This document shows, piece by piece, positions 1 through 10,689 of a stretch of DNA of 59,624 nucleotides. Within the stretch, counting starts at the first letter, position 1; every line of letters starts with the position of its first letter. The notes under the pieces were generated by a model, which did not search any database, was not told the DNA's origin, and was given only the letters and a program-made list of their open reading frames with translations. This DNA comes from Elysia marginata. Its lineage: Eukaryota > Mollusca > Gastropoda > Plakobranchidae. The stretch covers positions 745,754 through 805,377 of the forward strand of contig BMAT01009500.1 of assembly GCA_019649035.1 (NCBI GenBank), given 5' to 3'. Both the position numbers and the translations under genes were made by a program.

Positions 1-14
1 CCCCCCCCCCCCCC

Positions 15-157
15 AATGATAACTGGGTACATATTTTACGCCTGATGACCGCGGAGAAATGTTTATCCCAAGGCCTAAACTCCAGCCTGCTGAACTAGGA
101 AATTGAATGCCGATTCTCGGTCCGAAAGCCGAGTCTCTACCACAAGGCCACGACGCT
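15..157 (-). mobile_element. SINE family 2 fragment cut by the window edge
   Basis: Reading from 157: CGTGGCCTTGTGGTAGAGAC (box A type), a worn box B, then GGAGTTTAGGCCTTGGGATA and AAACATTTCT, matching the family 2 body. It is truncated by a poly(C) stretch at positions 1-14, which may be a contig-end artefact. Confidence 0.6.
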
Positions 158-216
158 ATTACGAAATACAGCCTTCTTAATTATATGAGAAGTAATGATA
201 ATAACGGTAATAATAG

Positions 217-217
217 T

Positions 218-248
<31 letters not shown>

Positions 249-321
249 AGAAGAAGAAGAAGAAGAAGAAGAAGAAGAAGAAGAAGAAGAAGAAGAAGAA
301 GAAGAAGAAGAAGAAGAAGAA
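217..321 (+). repeat. (GAA)n microsatellite
   Basis: About 35 almost perfect GAA units; the poly-Lys, poly-Arg and poly-Leu frames over it are artefacts. Confidence 0.97.
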
Positions 322-2400
322 TCTTATGGTCCAAACTGTCAGTATTTTTTCTTTGGATGCAAGACAACCCAGAACCTAAAAATCTTTTAAGACCAGTCTT
401 TAAAAATATACAACAGCATATTTTTTTAATGTAATTTAGGTGTAGGAGAGCTTCTTTTTCGACTTTCATAATCTGAATCGGCGTCAACGTCTAGACCTAG
501 ACTCGAATCATAACCATAGCTAAGCTTGTTGGTCTGTTCATAACAAGGCTTTTTTCGCAGTATGTTCAAGAAAGGTGCGCTGGCAGTTCCCGTTCGAGTG
601 TTTTTTTACCAAAGTGATTATGCTTTAAATTTGACGATAACCCGATCATTAGATCTATTAATCACAAGCAAAACGAACTGAAGGTCAATTTATACACAAA
701 ATGAAAATGAACTTATATATACTGACGATCTATGTAACGTTTCTAACCGACGACACAGCAGCACTACACAGATTTCAAAACGACGTTAGATCTCGGTCTA
801 GGCAGCTCTGAGCTATCAGCGTTTTGACAGGGTTTGTGGAAACAAATTAAATTTTATTAAGTTTTTTTTTCCTTTGGCCTATTAGCGTCAGTTTTGAGGA
901 TAGTAGGCGTAATATCTGCCTTTTAGGATCATCGTGGTTTATTTTCACCGTTCGTAGAAGGGGCAAGTTGGATAGTATAATAATGATAATAATAATTGTA
1001 AAAAGAGAAAGAAAGAAGACTAAATAATAAGAAGAAATAATAATCATAGTAATAATAACAATAATGATGATGCTGATAATCTTTTAAATGCAATACTATT
1101 GTCATGATAAGTAAAAATTGGCATGATACATATTATCTTTGTAACATATTTGGTGACTTTTGGAGCGCCGTGAACTGAAGTGTTGACTTCAAAATTTCTG
1201 TCACCAAGTCAAGGGGGATAATTTTTGTCATTCTTTCTGATCTTAATAAAAAATTAATGTAAGATTATCTTTCTCTACCTCTTTTTTCCCTTTACTTATT
1301 TTTGCGTCATACTGTAAACGTGTTTTTGTACCTTAATTATAGTTTATACCTTTTTACGACCTTCATTACAAAATATACACCTGCATTCTATTGTTATATT
1401 AAAGCGGGTTTGTACTAAAAAATATCTAATTAGCGAATGAAATCACAAGAAAACGGGTAATTTCATTTTCCTTTTATTAAATGAAGATAAAATAGATTCT
1501 TTTCAGCTTTGACATTTAGCACTGAAATGATGTAAGTCAGTAGAATCTAGCATTTCTCATGCGGATAATGGAGAAAGTAAAAGCAAACTAGATCTACTGA
1601 TTTCGGCATCTGAATGGATTAAAGTGCCTTTGAACGATGGTTTGTGAAGGACAGGCGCTAAACAGATTTGTTATTAGTATCACATGCATTATTATTATTA
1701 TTATTATAATCATTTCTTTAATGTGTCTGTCACCATTGCTTTACTAACACTAACAGTATCATTTTAGTACCATTTAGCCTTTTTTCGAAAAACGTTGTCT
1801 CTAAAGTAAAGTTTAGCATAAATATGATTTCGAGTGTGTTTCCCACTTCTGTCACTTTCTGTTTTACAAATTTACAAACCCATTCAAATTTGATATTGTT
1901 TTCTTTGATGGTAAAGGGCAATCCATAAAAGAACCAAAGAACATAATTGTTCAGCTAAATAAGATCTCGATATTTTTTCATGTCTTTCAATTATGAAGTC
2001 AACAAATGACTTTTTAACGATGTTATACCAGAAATAAAATAGGCAATATGACCTTAGGGGAGGTTATCATCATAAAACGTAACTGTACTTGATTTTTTTT
2101 TCTTCAGGCATAGTTTATTTCAAAACCAATCAATCCCCTCAAGTTAAAAAGTTTAAAGTTTGTAATTTTCATTTCTGTTTCACTTTTGCAACAATTTGGT
2201 TTTACAATATAACAACCAGCTTTACGTGCCACGATGATTGTACTATACCGCTTACATCAAACAAACAGTAAAATTCAAATCTTATTATAATCACTACCTT
2301 TCATTCTTCATATAGAAAATAATGCTAGCGGTTGCCGAACAGCCGCAGCTTTCTATGATCATCAATAATGATTTAAAATCTTTTCTTTCTCTAACTGTAT
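322..2400. other. Intergenic, no gene seen
   Basis: AT-rich DNA with short AAT/ATT runs (about 965-1075 and 1690-1708). Only short open frames of no recognisable type occur. The end of this stretch leads into the 3' UTR of gene A. Confidence 0.6.
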
Positions 2401-2622
2401 CAACTTTTAAAAAAAGAACAATGTTTGGTATAAAACAATGTAACTAAGACCAAACAAGTTGAAAACTGTTCATTAAATGTAGTTTACTCCTTGCAAGTTT
2501 TTGACAGCATCTTTACTAGGTGAGTAAAAACCACACATATGCACACATTTCCATTGTCTGGTTTTTAGCCAGCCTCGCCCTGAGTATCCTGCGGCTGACT
2601 CGAGTCAAAAGTGCCTGGTTGC

Positions 2623-3889
2623 TCAGTCGAAGAATCTAAACCACATGAATGGGTTGAGGAACCCGCTCATAGAGTTCATACTGAACGGCATGAAAGAGTT
2701 TTGCATGTATGGGCTCGCCATGTACGGGTTGTACGGCATCGCTGCCACCCCTCCTGGTGAACAAAACAAAGGATACATTTGCAAAGAAAATAAACGATAA
2801 TTATATTAGCTTTAGAAAAACATTGTAAATACCTAGCATCAGACGTTTTCAAATAATGTGTTGAAATAATGATCCATAAATCATTAAATAACATCAGATA
2901 TACAATTCATTCCAAACAACAAATCATACACATTACTTATAATTATATAAGTGAGATTTAAACTGTTATAGTAGACTGGATGCCTTCCAAGTTCCATACT
3001 TTCTTGTCTTAAAAAAAGATGGTGAAACCATAATAGAAGTATGATAGACGTTTGATATGACCATAAACCACATAAGATTTTTACAAAACATTAGTTTTAT
3101 GATATTATAAGAGCGAAAAAAAATAACTTAAAGTAGAGGGGGCGAATGGAGAGAGGTGATTGACTAAGAGGAATTGTAGAAGTACACTAGTGGTGTGTGA
3201 TTCGATCTTGAGTCACGGGAAGAGGAAAAAATCACACGTATGGTAAAAATACAAATCTGAAATAGTCACTAAGGTATCTTATGTGAACTTGATTATTTAT
3301 TTTCTCAATAATTTTCAATTTTTATATTCATGTACCCTCCGTCAAAGCTTCGGCAAGCACCACCAGTAACGATGTTTTATTATTTAGATGAAATAATGGC
3401 TGATTACCTAAGGATCAGTTTGTGATCGTGGTTTAGCTAGTAAACCTTGTCTTTCTAGCTAATTTTCTTTTCAAAATTTTAATTGTGCTTCATGTAAATT
3501 CTAAACTTTTTATAAGAGAGGCGGATAGTTCGTTTTAGGTGAAAATTTTGGGTTTTCTAAAAAGAAATGTTTGTTCAAGCAACTATAAGACTCTCTCACA
3601 GTTTTAACTAAAACGCGCGATTTTATTTATGGATTTGATGTCTTGTGTTTCTAACATGAGCCCATTTTTGTATTCTAAATTTTACATCGACTTATAGATC
3701 GACCATAAAGAACTATTTTAACAGAAAAAGAAAAAAATTAGTATTACATGTTTGCCTTTTTTGCAAGTAAAAGAACGACCCCTTGAGAAACAAATTAGTA
3801 GCCCAAGCGGCTAAACAGTACTCACCTTGATAGGCTACCATGCCAACCAAACAGACAACCAGAAGGGTTAGAGTCAGAGCTTTCTGCAT
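2623..3889 (-). CDS. Gene A: 64-aa secreted Met/aromatic-rich peptide precursor
   Basis: Two coding exons on the minus strand. Exon 2 (3905-3826) has a good acceptor (accttgcag), 16 nt of leader, an ATG at 3889-3887 and donor CAAG|GTGAGT. Exon 3 (2753-2623) follows acceptor ttgttttgttcaccag and ends in TGA. The intron is phase 1 and the joined frame is 195 nt (64 aa plus stop). Residues 1 to about 20 are a classic signal peptide (MQKALTLTLLVVCLVGMVAY) with likely cleavage just before or after YQ. The mature part of about 43 residues has no cysteine and contains about 7 Met plus many Pro, Asn, Phe and Tyr, with motifs MPYNPYM, ASPYMQ and the C-terminus LNPFMWFRFFD. I do not recognise the family. 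Its plan matches gene B and its last exon resembles the last exon of gene C. A secreted structural or matrix peptide is an inference; an antimicrobial or signalling peptide remains possible. No AATAAA was seen close to the stop. Confidence 0.72.
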
Positions 3890-3905
3890 GGTGGTGCACT
3901 GTGAA
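3826..3905 (-). other. Gene A signal-peptide exon
   Basis: Exon between a consensus acceptor (cttgcag at 3912-3906) and donor GTGAGT (from 3825). It carries 16 nt of 5' UTR, the ATG and the whole hydrophobic signal peptide. It ends one base into a Gly codon (phase 1). The same layout is seen in gene B. Confidence 0.7.
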
Positions 3906-5834
3906 CTGCAAGGTAATGTACATTGTGTATATGAGTCATCTAGAAGAGTCAATATTTTATCATCGTTATTAAAAAAATTATGTTGATTCTCGAATGTCTT
4001 TTTATTGACAAAATTTCATATTAGGATTTCTATATTATTTACTGGGTGTATTTTTGTTTTAAAGCTTGCGGTGTACAATGTTGAGCGAACAGGGCAGCTA
4101 TTGGGTTTTTGTGTTTCATAGTCTTCTTTTGTAGTAACTTTGCTATGAAAAGAGAAGTTTGTTTTTCCTTGCACATAAGGAATGCAAAAGAAAGAGTTGG
4201 CAATGACAAGGTAGTTACCTATCGGCATCTTTTGTTGCAAATTTTGAACTGGTGAAGATGGGTTCAGCATGAAAGTAAAGCCTATCAAGATTTTCATTCA
4301 TCAAGAAAACGTTATTGTTACCGTCCAAGTTTTCTTAAACAGTTTCTTGCACAGTTCAAATGTTTTATATTATTTTTTTTTAACTTTGGGAATTATATAA
4401 AAATATATAAAACTTATGGAGCAAACTAGTATCCCCCAAAAAACTTTGAGGTCTTTAAATTTTCAATTTTTAACTTTCATTGAACTTGCAGTCTTGAGTT
4501 TCAAATCGGTCAATCTGTATGGCTAGGTAAGGAATTGATGATAAAATCAAACCCGTTAACATAAAACCATTTAAAAGTTTTTGAAAACTTCTAAATTTGT
4601 ATTAAGATTTGCATTGCCTAACAATCTTTTACTCATTTTAAAATATTATTAATTATTAGGCCAAACATTTGGATTGCATACAACGGTTCAAGTTTGAAAA
4701 ATACTTGTTCCGTGGTAATCATTTAGTTATGCTGCCATAAAATAACTGCCTTTGCGTTCGTGAAAAATAATCTTCAACAAAATATTAAAACAAGAAATAT
4801 TTTAAACGTTTTAATCATGACATCACAACAATTTTAAAAGTGCTTTAAACTTTATCTTGTTATTTATACGTTTGTTATGTCTTTTTTTTTATCTTACATC
4901 GCAAGTCTATTAGTTAGTTTCTTCAATGAATTGGTAAAAAGTTAAAGACGTTTAATTACATAGAGTATAGTTAGATAACATCAATTCATGTCGTCACACT
5001 AAACTCACATTCAAATGAACATCAACCACCAGGTTTTGTCCTCTTGTTCTCATAGTAAACTAACTCTAAACCATGTGATTTTCCTTTTACTCGGAAGTCA
5101 GTATGAAAATGCAGTGTGCTCTGTAAACATGATGTGCTTTTCTTTTTAGAAAATCATACACGGGCGTACAGCTCTAATTGCTTCTCTTAGTGGCATACTA
5201 TTTATGTTTTTGAATAAGATACATGGAATAGACGTATTAATATAAGTCTATTTAGTTTAATAGTTATTTCAAAAAATTGAAAACATGAATCAACATAGGA
5301 CAGGTTAGGACTGATTTTGTTATAGCTATTCAATATTATTTTCAAACCCTTTCTCATTTTACTTACATAGCCTGCATGTCTCAAACATGCTTTCTACAAC
5401 CACAGTTACTGTGTGCTTAATTAATGTTTTGCATATCTGATTTCCGTTTCCTATACGCCTAAATCGTTTCCAAACGTGTAAATGTGCAGTGTTATATGTA
5501 ACTGTAAGTTCTATTTGACTGACAAATTCGAAAATAAATTCGAAAACGTTGTTTATGGTATAACGAAATTGGTTTAAAAAGACTAATCCATAAGTTTACT
5601 AAAGTTGCATTATAAAAAATTAGACTTTGATAATTTGTTGAACATTAAAAAAACAAGCCTGTGTTTTCAAAAATAAAACAGAGCAACAAAAGCCGTTGTA
5701 CATTATTTACTTTAGGGTTGGATAGTGTGATTTATGATGTTCATGGTCAAAAGATTACACTGTTAGTACGAGCCTTACTTTTGTAGGTGCCACTTTTCAC
5801 TACAGCATCGATATTTTGTCATTATGGTACAAAC

Positions 5835-5920
5835 CTGTTGTTAAGCTGCTGAATAAAACACTGCCTGACTGTTAGAAGAGCTGGCTTGGCCGTCAGAACC
5901 TAGAGGCAAGATCGAGGTGT
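5835..5920 (-). other. Putative non-coding leader exon of gene A
   Basis: Stretch downstream of the TATA-like box, with a possible but weak donor (AG|GTTTGTACC). It would splice to the acceptor at 3906. Both ends are uncertain; RNA evidence is needed for the exact exon. Confidence 0.25.
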
Positions 5921-5943
5921 TTCACAAGACCTGGACGGTCCTC

Positions 5944-5951
5944 TTTAAATA
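5944..5951 (-). promoter_or_regulatory. Putative TATA box of gene A
   Basis: TATTTAAA on the minus strand, about 2 kb upstream of the signal-peptide exon. The same octamer lies upstream of gene B. A start about 30 bases downstream (near 5920) would give a non-coding leader exon ending near 5835 (AACAG|GTTTGT, a weak donor). Inferred from position and from similarity to gene B only. Confidence 0.4.
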
Positions 5952-6373
5952 CAAAGGGCTGCGAAGGCGATCGGTTCAAGTATGTGATTCATTATCTTCC
6001 TTCGTGTTCTCCGAACAGATCAAAGACAACGCCCGAGCCTAGATGAATTTTGTAAGCATTTAATTAACCTCAAATATTAAATCGTGCCTGCCGGGGTTTT
6101 TTTATTGTTAAAGTTTTTGTCTAGCGCATTTTACAACCAGTTGTTTGAATTCCATTCTTATTGCCCTTCATCCATCTTGGGGTTTTGGTGACTATTCATT
6201 GAGGTGAATAGGTTAACTATTGAGAGGGGCGGGTAATAATCCTTTTTATACTTCAGGGAATTTTTTTGGCGGATGAGAAGAACAGTGTAAATGGCATCTG
6301 CATTCGGTATTAATGTAATTTTTATCCAAAGAAATCGCACTGGATTTTTTATTGAAATGTCTTTAAACTACAT

Positions 6374-6603
6374 CAAAATCACCATCATCATCATCATCAT
6401 CATCATTATCATCATCACATCTTCATTATCTACATCATCATCATCATCATCGTCATCGTTATCACCTTCATCATCATCTTCATCATCGTCATCATCTTTA
6501 ACATCGTCATTATCATCATCGTCATCATCATCATCGTCATCGTTACCATCTTCATCATCATCTTCATTATCTGTATCATCATCAGCATCATCATCTATTA
6601 CTG

Positions 6604-6643
<40 letters not shown>

Positions 6644-6658
6644 AATTGCTACTACTCT

Positions 6659-6696
<38 letters not shown>

Positions 6697-6746
6697 TTAC
6701 TATGACGACGACGACGACGACGACGACGACAACGACTACTACAACT
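6374..6746 (+). repeat. Compound TCA / ACT / CGA trinucleotide array
   Basis: (TCA)n with TCT/TCG variants to about 6597, then (ACT)n to about 6700, then (GAC)n and (ACA/ACT) units. The 171-codon Ser/Thr-rich frame across it is a repeat product, not a gene. Confidence 0.95.
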
Positions 6747-7228
6747 ACAAATTCTCCATCGTCCCTTTCTTCTTCTTTTTTAATCTTCTGTTCCTTTTTA
6801 TCTTAGTCTTGTTCTTCTTTGTGCAGTTCGTCTTCTATTACCCTGAAGTAGTAATGATTATGCAAGTCAAAATATTTATCTACATTGTTACCAAGTTTCT
6901 TTTTAAAAAATTGTCTAAAGGAGGCTCATAGCTCCCATTTACATGATCAGCTGAAAGTAATTTTTTCTTGTCACTCTTTTCCAACTCTTTTCAATGTTCT
7001 ATTCCTCGTCGCATAAGCCATAGATGAATATAAAGTGTCTTCCTCTGTCATTCCTTTGCCCCTCTTTCTTCTCCTCCCCTTTCTCTGCGTCTTTATTTTT
7101 TAAAAACACTCTCTTTCTCTTTTTTCTCTGTTAAACTTTAAATTGTTTCCTCAATGCCTCTGTCGTGCGTCCTCAAAATTTCATCATCTCCTTTGTTCGA
7201 TATCTCACACTGCTCTTACTAGATAATC

Positions 7229-7292
7229 TTCTCCCATTAATGAGAGAGAGAGACAAGGAGAGGTAGAGAGGCAGAGACAGAGAGAGTCACAG

Positions 7293-7335
<43 letters not shown>
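7229..7335 (+). repeat. (GA)n microsatellite
   Basis: Interrupted GAGA run, pure from about 7298 to 7335. Confidence 0.95.
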
Positions 7336-7338
<3 letters not shown>

Positions 7339-8703
7339 AGAAAATAAGTCGGTTATGGCTTCAACAAACTTTTTATTTATTCCATGTCAACTGTGAGACA
7401 TAAATGTTAATTGATGCTGTGTTTTTAAATTACCTACACGCTTCTTTTTATAATTCATAAATGTTTAAGTTAAATATTTGTTATGTACTGTCTAATAAGT
7501 CCTAAAACTTAGCCGAATTTATATGACATAAAAGAATGTCAGGAAATGGACAACGCACCTGAGCTAAGCGTGTCCCCTATCACATAATAATTATATGCGG
7601 ACAGAAATCTCTGTACTTCATAATCTGTCTTTGTGCGGGGCTGGCGATAGCACACCTCATGGCGTTATTGATTTAGTAGCATCTTCCACTTAAGTGCCTT
7701 CAGAGTCTTTGTCAGGTACATTTGTCATGGAAATTATTCAAACTGTGATCAAAACATCTGGACAAGAGCTTGTTGGGTTTGTTTGGTTGTTGTTGTTGTT
7801 TTTTTTTTGGTTCGATGGTTGAAGTGTTATAGATTGGTTTTTTAGTGGTGGGTTCAGGCAGAACGTTACTTAGCATTAACTATTTACGGTGTATTTACGA
7901 TACACTGGGAAAGTATATCAGTCCCATAGCTCTAAACCCGGCTAAAAAATTTGAAGTGATTCCTCTAAAATTCATTTCTAGTAGATTTTTTTTTCGCTGC
8001 AAAAGTTGCCACATTGCCACTGAAAATTGATGCAGGATCCAGATTCCAGATACAGCTGTGGGTTTTTAACATTTTTTATTTACCTGGTTTAAAAGTTGGA
8101 CTGTCTTATTCTTGTCGCGGTAGAAATTGCCCAAGAATGAGAAAGACAAAGGGTAGGTTTTACTTAAAAATAGGGACAAAGGTTCTGTATCGGGGCTGCA
8201 ATATTTCGAAAAGGTAAAAATGACATTTCAAATTTTTGGCAGTTTTTTATACCGTAGCTCTTTTTTTAAATTTTGTTCAAGACTTTTTTCAATAATGATA
8301 TTAGTATACTGTGATAGAATTATTATTCTTGTTACGTTTATTGAGATTTAGTGATGTAGCAACCGATACAAAAATTAGGAATGCATGTGTGGCCGGTTCC
8401 AGTTTTGCAATGTTTCATAAAGTTGATTATATGCACGTGTAAATACTATAATTCAAATGATATCAAAGATGTTTTAAAATCTGACAACGTTTACTTTACT
8501 TTTGTTGGAACCGTGTGCCATTGCTATACCCACAACATTTACTGAAGCGCTACTTGTATAAAAAAGTAACTTTAAAATCTCCCAATTATTAAGAAAGATA
8601 CTAATGGTCAAGAACATTTGCTTGCAACACTTTTAACAAAGTCTTACCGGTCATAAAGTGTTTTAAGCGAAATGATCTTTTTCTCCTCATCATTATGTTC
8701 CTA

Positions 8704-8740
8704 ATTCTTCTTCTTCTTCTTCTTCTCCTTCTTCTTCTTC

Positions 8741-8772
<32 letters not shown>

Positions 8773-8788
8773 CTTCTTCTTCTTCTTG
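8704..8788 (+). repeat. (TTC)n microsatellite
   Basis: TTC units with a few CTC/TAC variants. Confidence 0.95.
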
Positions 8789-10486
8789 TTTGCGTTCCCC
8801 CAAGGTTCAATTTTTAAGGATGTTGGCCTATAACTATCAGTTCTGGAAACCTCATTATTATTAGATCTCTTAGTGGGTGATGACTGCTGTGAATTCTAGA
8901 ATGGCAAAACGACGTAGGTTTTTTTTAAATTTAGCCCTATTTTAGTTTACAGCTATTTATGCTTTTAAGTTTTCACTTGAACTTGTTGACTTCGTTCTTG
9001 TACAGACACGACCCCTCTCAACAACACGTGCATACTAGAAATGCAACATGGGTTTTGGAGGCAAGCGACCAGAACCTAATAGGTACATATAAACATCAGA
9101 TGAAACAAATAAGATCACCAAGTCTAACGACTCTTCACACAGACATACACCAGGCACGATGCATGCTACCAGCAACCAATAGGCGTTAGGTATAAACAGC
9201 GTTAAAAGGCCTTTGAGATATCTTGGAGATTAGGTGGCATAGGTCATCTTTTAAACAAAACTAAGCGTATGTCAAAATGACCTTAACCAAATGGACTTGT
9301 TGAAAGAATTGTGGTTGATAGTTGCAAAAATAATGTCTGTGGTATTTTTATAGCTGCAAAGATGAAAGCTATCGTAGGAGGGTAAGTTTTTTCTTTAAAG
9401 TTCTGATATCTTTTGTTGTAACAAAACTTCCTTTTCCTAAAAATTGTGTGCATATATAACTGTACCTGAAGATTAAGCCAAACTCTTGAGATACCATGCA
9501 CTGTTCAGTCAGAAGCCATGGAAGGTTATTCTCAATCTGTTTGCAAAAAAACTCACAGACAATTTCTTTATGATGACTAGTATAATTAACGAATGCATTT
9601 ATTTTTTGAGAATTCCTGGGATTTAATAAATCAACTTTTTGTCTCCGCACTCTTATTTGTTTGGTCCTTTTTTTCTCTGAGCGACTGGCGACGAGCAGGA
9701 AGGTTGTGTTTCAAAGTCACCTTTTAATTTCTTATCTCATCTTATAAAAAGGTCATTCTTCGTCCTTTTGTTTCCTACACAAAAAAGCTTACAGGAATTA
9801 TCTCAAACGGGTATTCAAAGGAAAACGTTTAGTGCAAAGAATGAACCATATTGAACTTTTAGGTTAGTACATAATTATGTAAAAAAAGTTAATGTGCCTA
9901 AATTCTAAAATAAACTGGACATCAATGTAAGGCTATCCGGGAAACAAAGCCATATGGCTAGATTTTTTAACATCATCCTGAAAAATGACTAAAAGCAAAC
10001 CTACGTAAATATATTAATTTTTGTATTGATTGTGTTCAATTGTGACATTCGTTATACCATCCTTTATTTCAATGTTTTTGTAAAATACAAAAAATACAAA
10101 ACGAACAAAAAGAAGAACGGAACACGTCACTGGCAAAACAAGAAGTGAAAACACCTAGGAACATTGCCAATGAGCGATTTATTCACATAATGCATTGGCA
10201 AGCTTTTGCGCTTTGTTAACATAAATAGTTCGTTTGCTTTACATTGTACTCAAGACGGTCAATTTGGCAATAATCATTAGAGATTAAAATGAAACCAGTC
10301 ACGGGTGAGAAAGGAGACGTACGCATCATTTGAGCAGGCACACAGAGATACTATGGTCATTCAAGCAACATTTACTCAGTCAGTTAATGTCACTGTTTTA
10401 TTTATCCTTCCAATCACCTTCTCGGTGTTTATTAAAGAAACGTTATTATTCTAGCAATCAGAGCTCAGATCTAAAACTCAAAGTGC

Positions 10487-10492
10487 TTTATT
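10487..10492 (-). terminator. Poly(A) signal of gene B
   Basis: AATAAA on the minus strand, about 200 bases past the gene B stop codon, giving a 3' UTR of ordinary length. Confidence 0.5.
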
Positions 10493-10689
10493 CTGAGCTT
10501 GCCAAATCGACCAATCCAGATTTAGAATATGGGAAGATTCTTTGTCCATTTCAAGCATTTGTCATTCTAAACTAAGGATGCCCTTGTGGCCTCTAGAAAT
10601 CCATCGACGTCTCATCTCTTTAGCCTATTGTCTAGTAAAGCTGTCAGTCAAGGGAGTGTCCTAAAGACCACACTAAGGAGGTTAACGAT

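Larger units (their letters stand above)
5952..10486. other. Intergenic between genes A and B
   Basis: Upstream DNA of gene A and downstream DNA of gene B. Besides the TCA/ACT, GA and TTC arrays I see no gene, SINE or inverted-repeat element. The longest non-repeat frames are under 100 codons and unconserved in look. Confidence 0.55.

Noticed and set aside
107-487. Open frames for poly-Lys, poly-Arg and poly-Leu proteins
   Set aside because: They are translations of the GAA array; the same happens over the TCA/ACT, TTC, GAT, AAG and AGT arrays at 6.3, 8.7, 18.9, 22.4 and 30.5 kb.
9003-9080. Exon candidate with acceptor ttcttgtacag and donor AG|GTACAT
   Set aside because: The splice signals are moderate, but no joining exon or recognisable peptide exists on the plus strand nearby.
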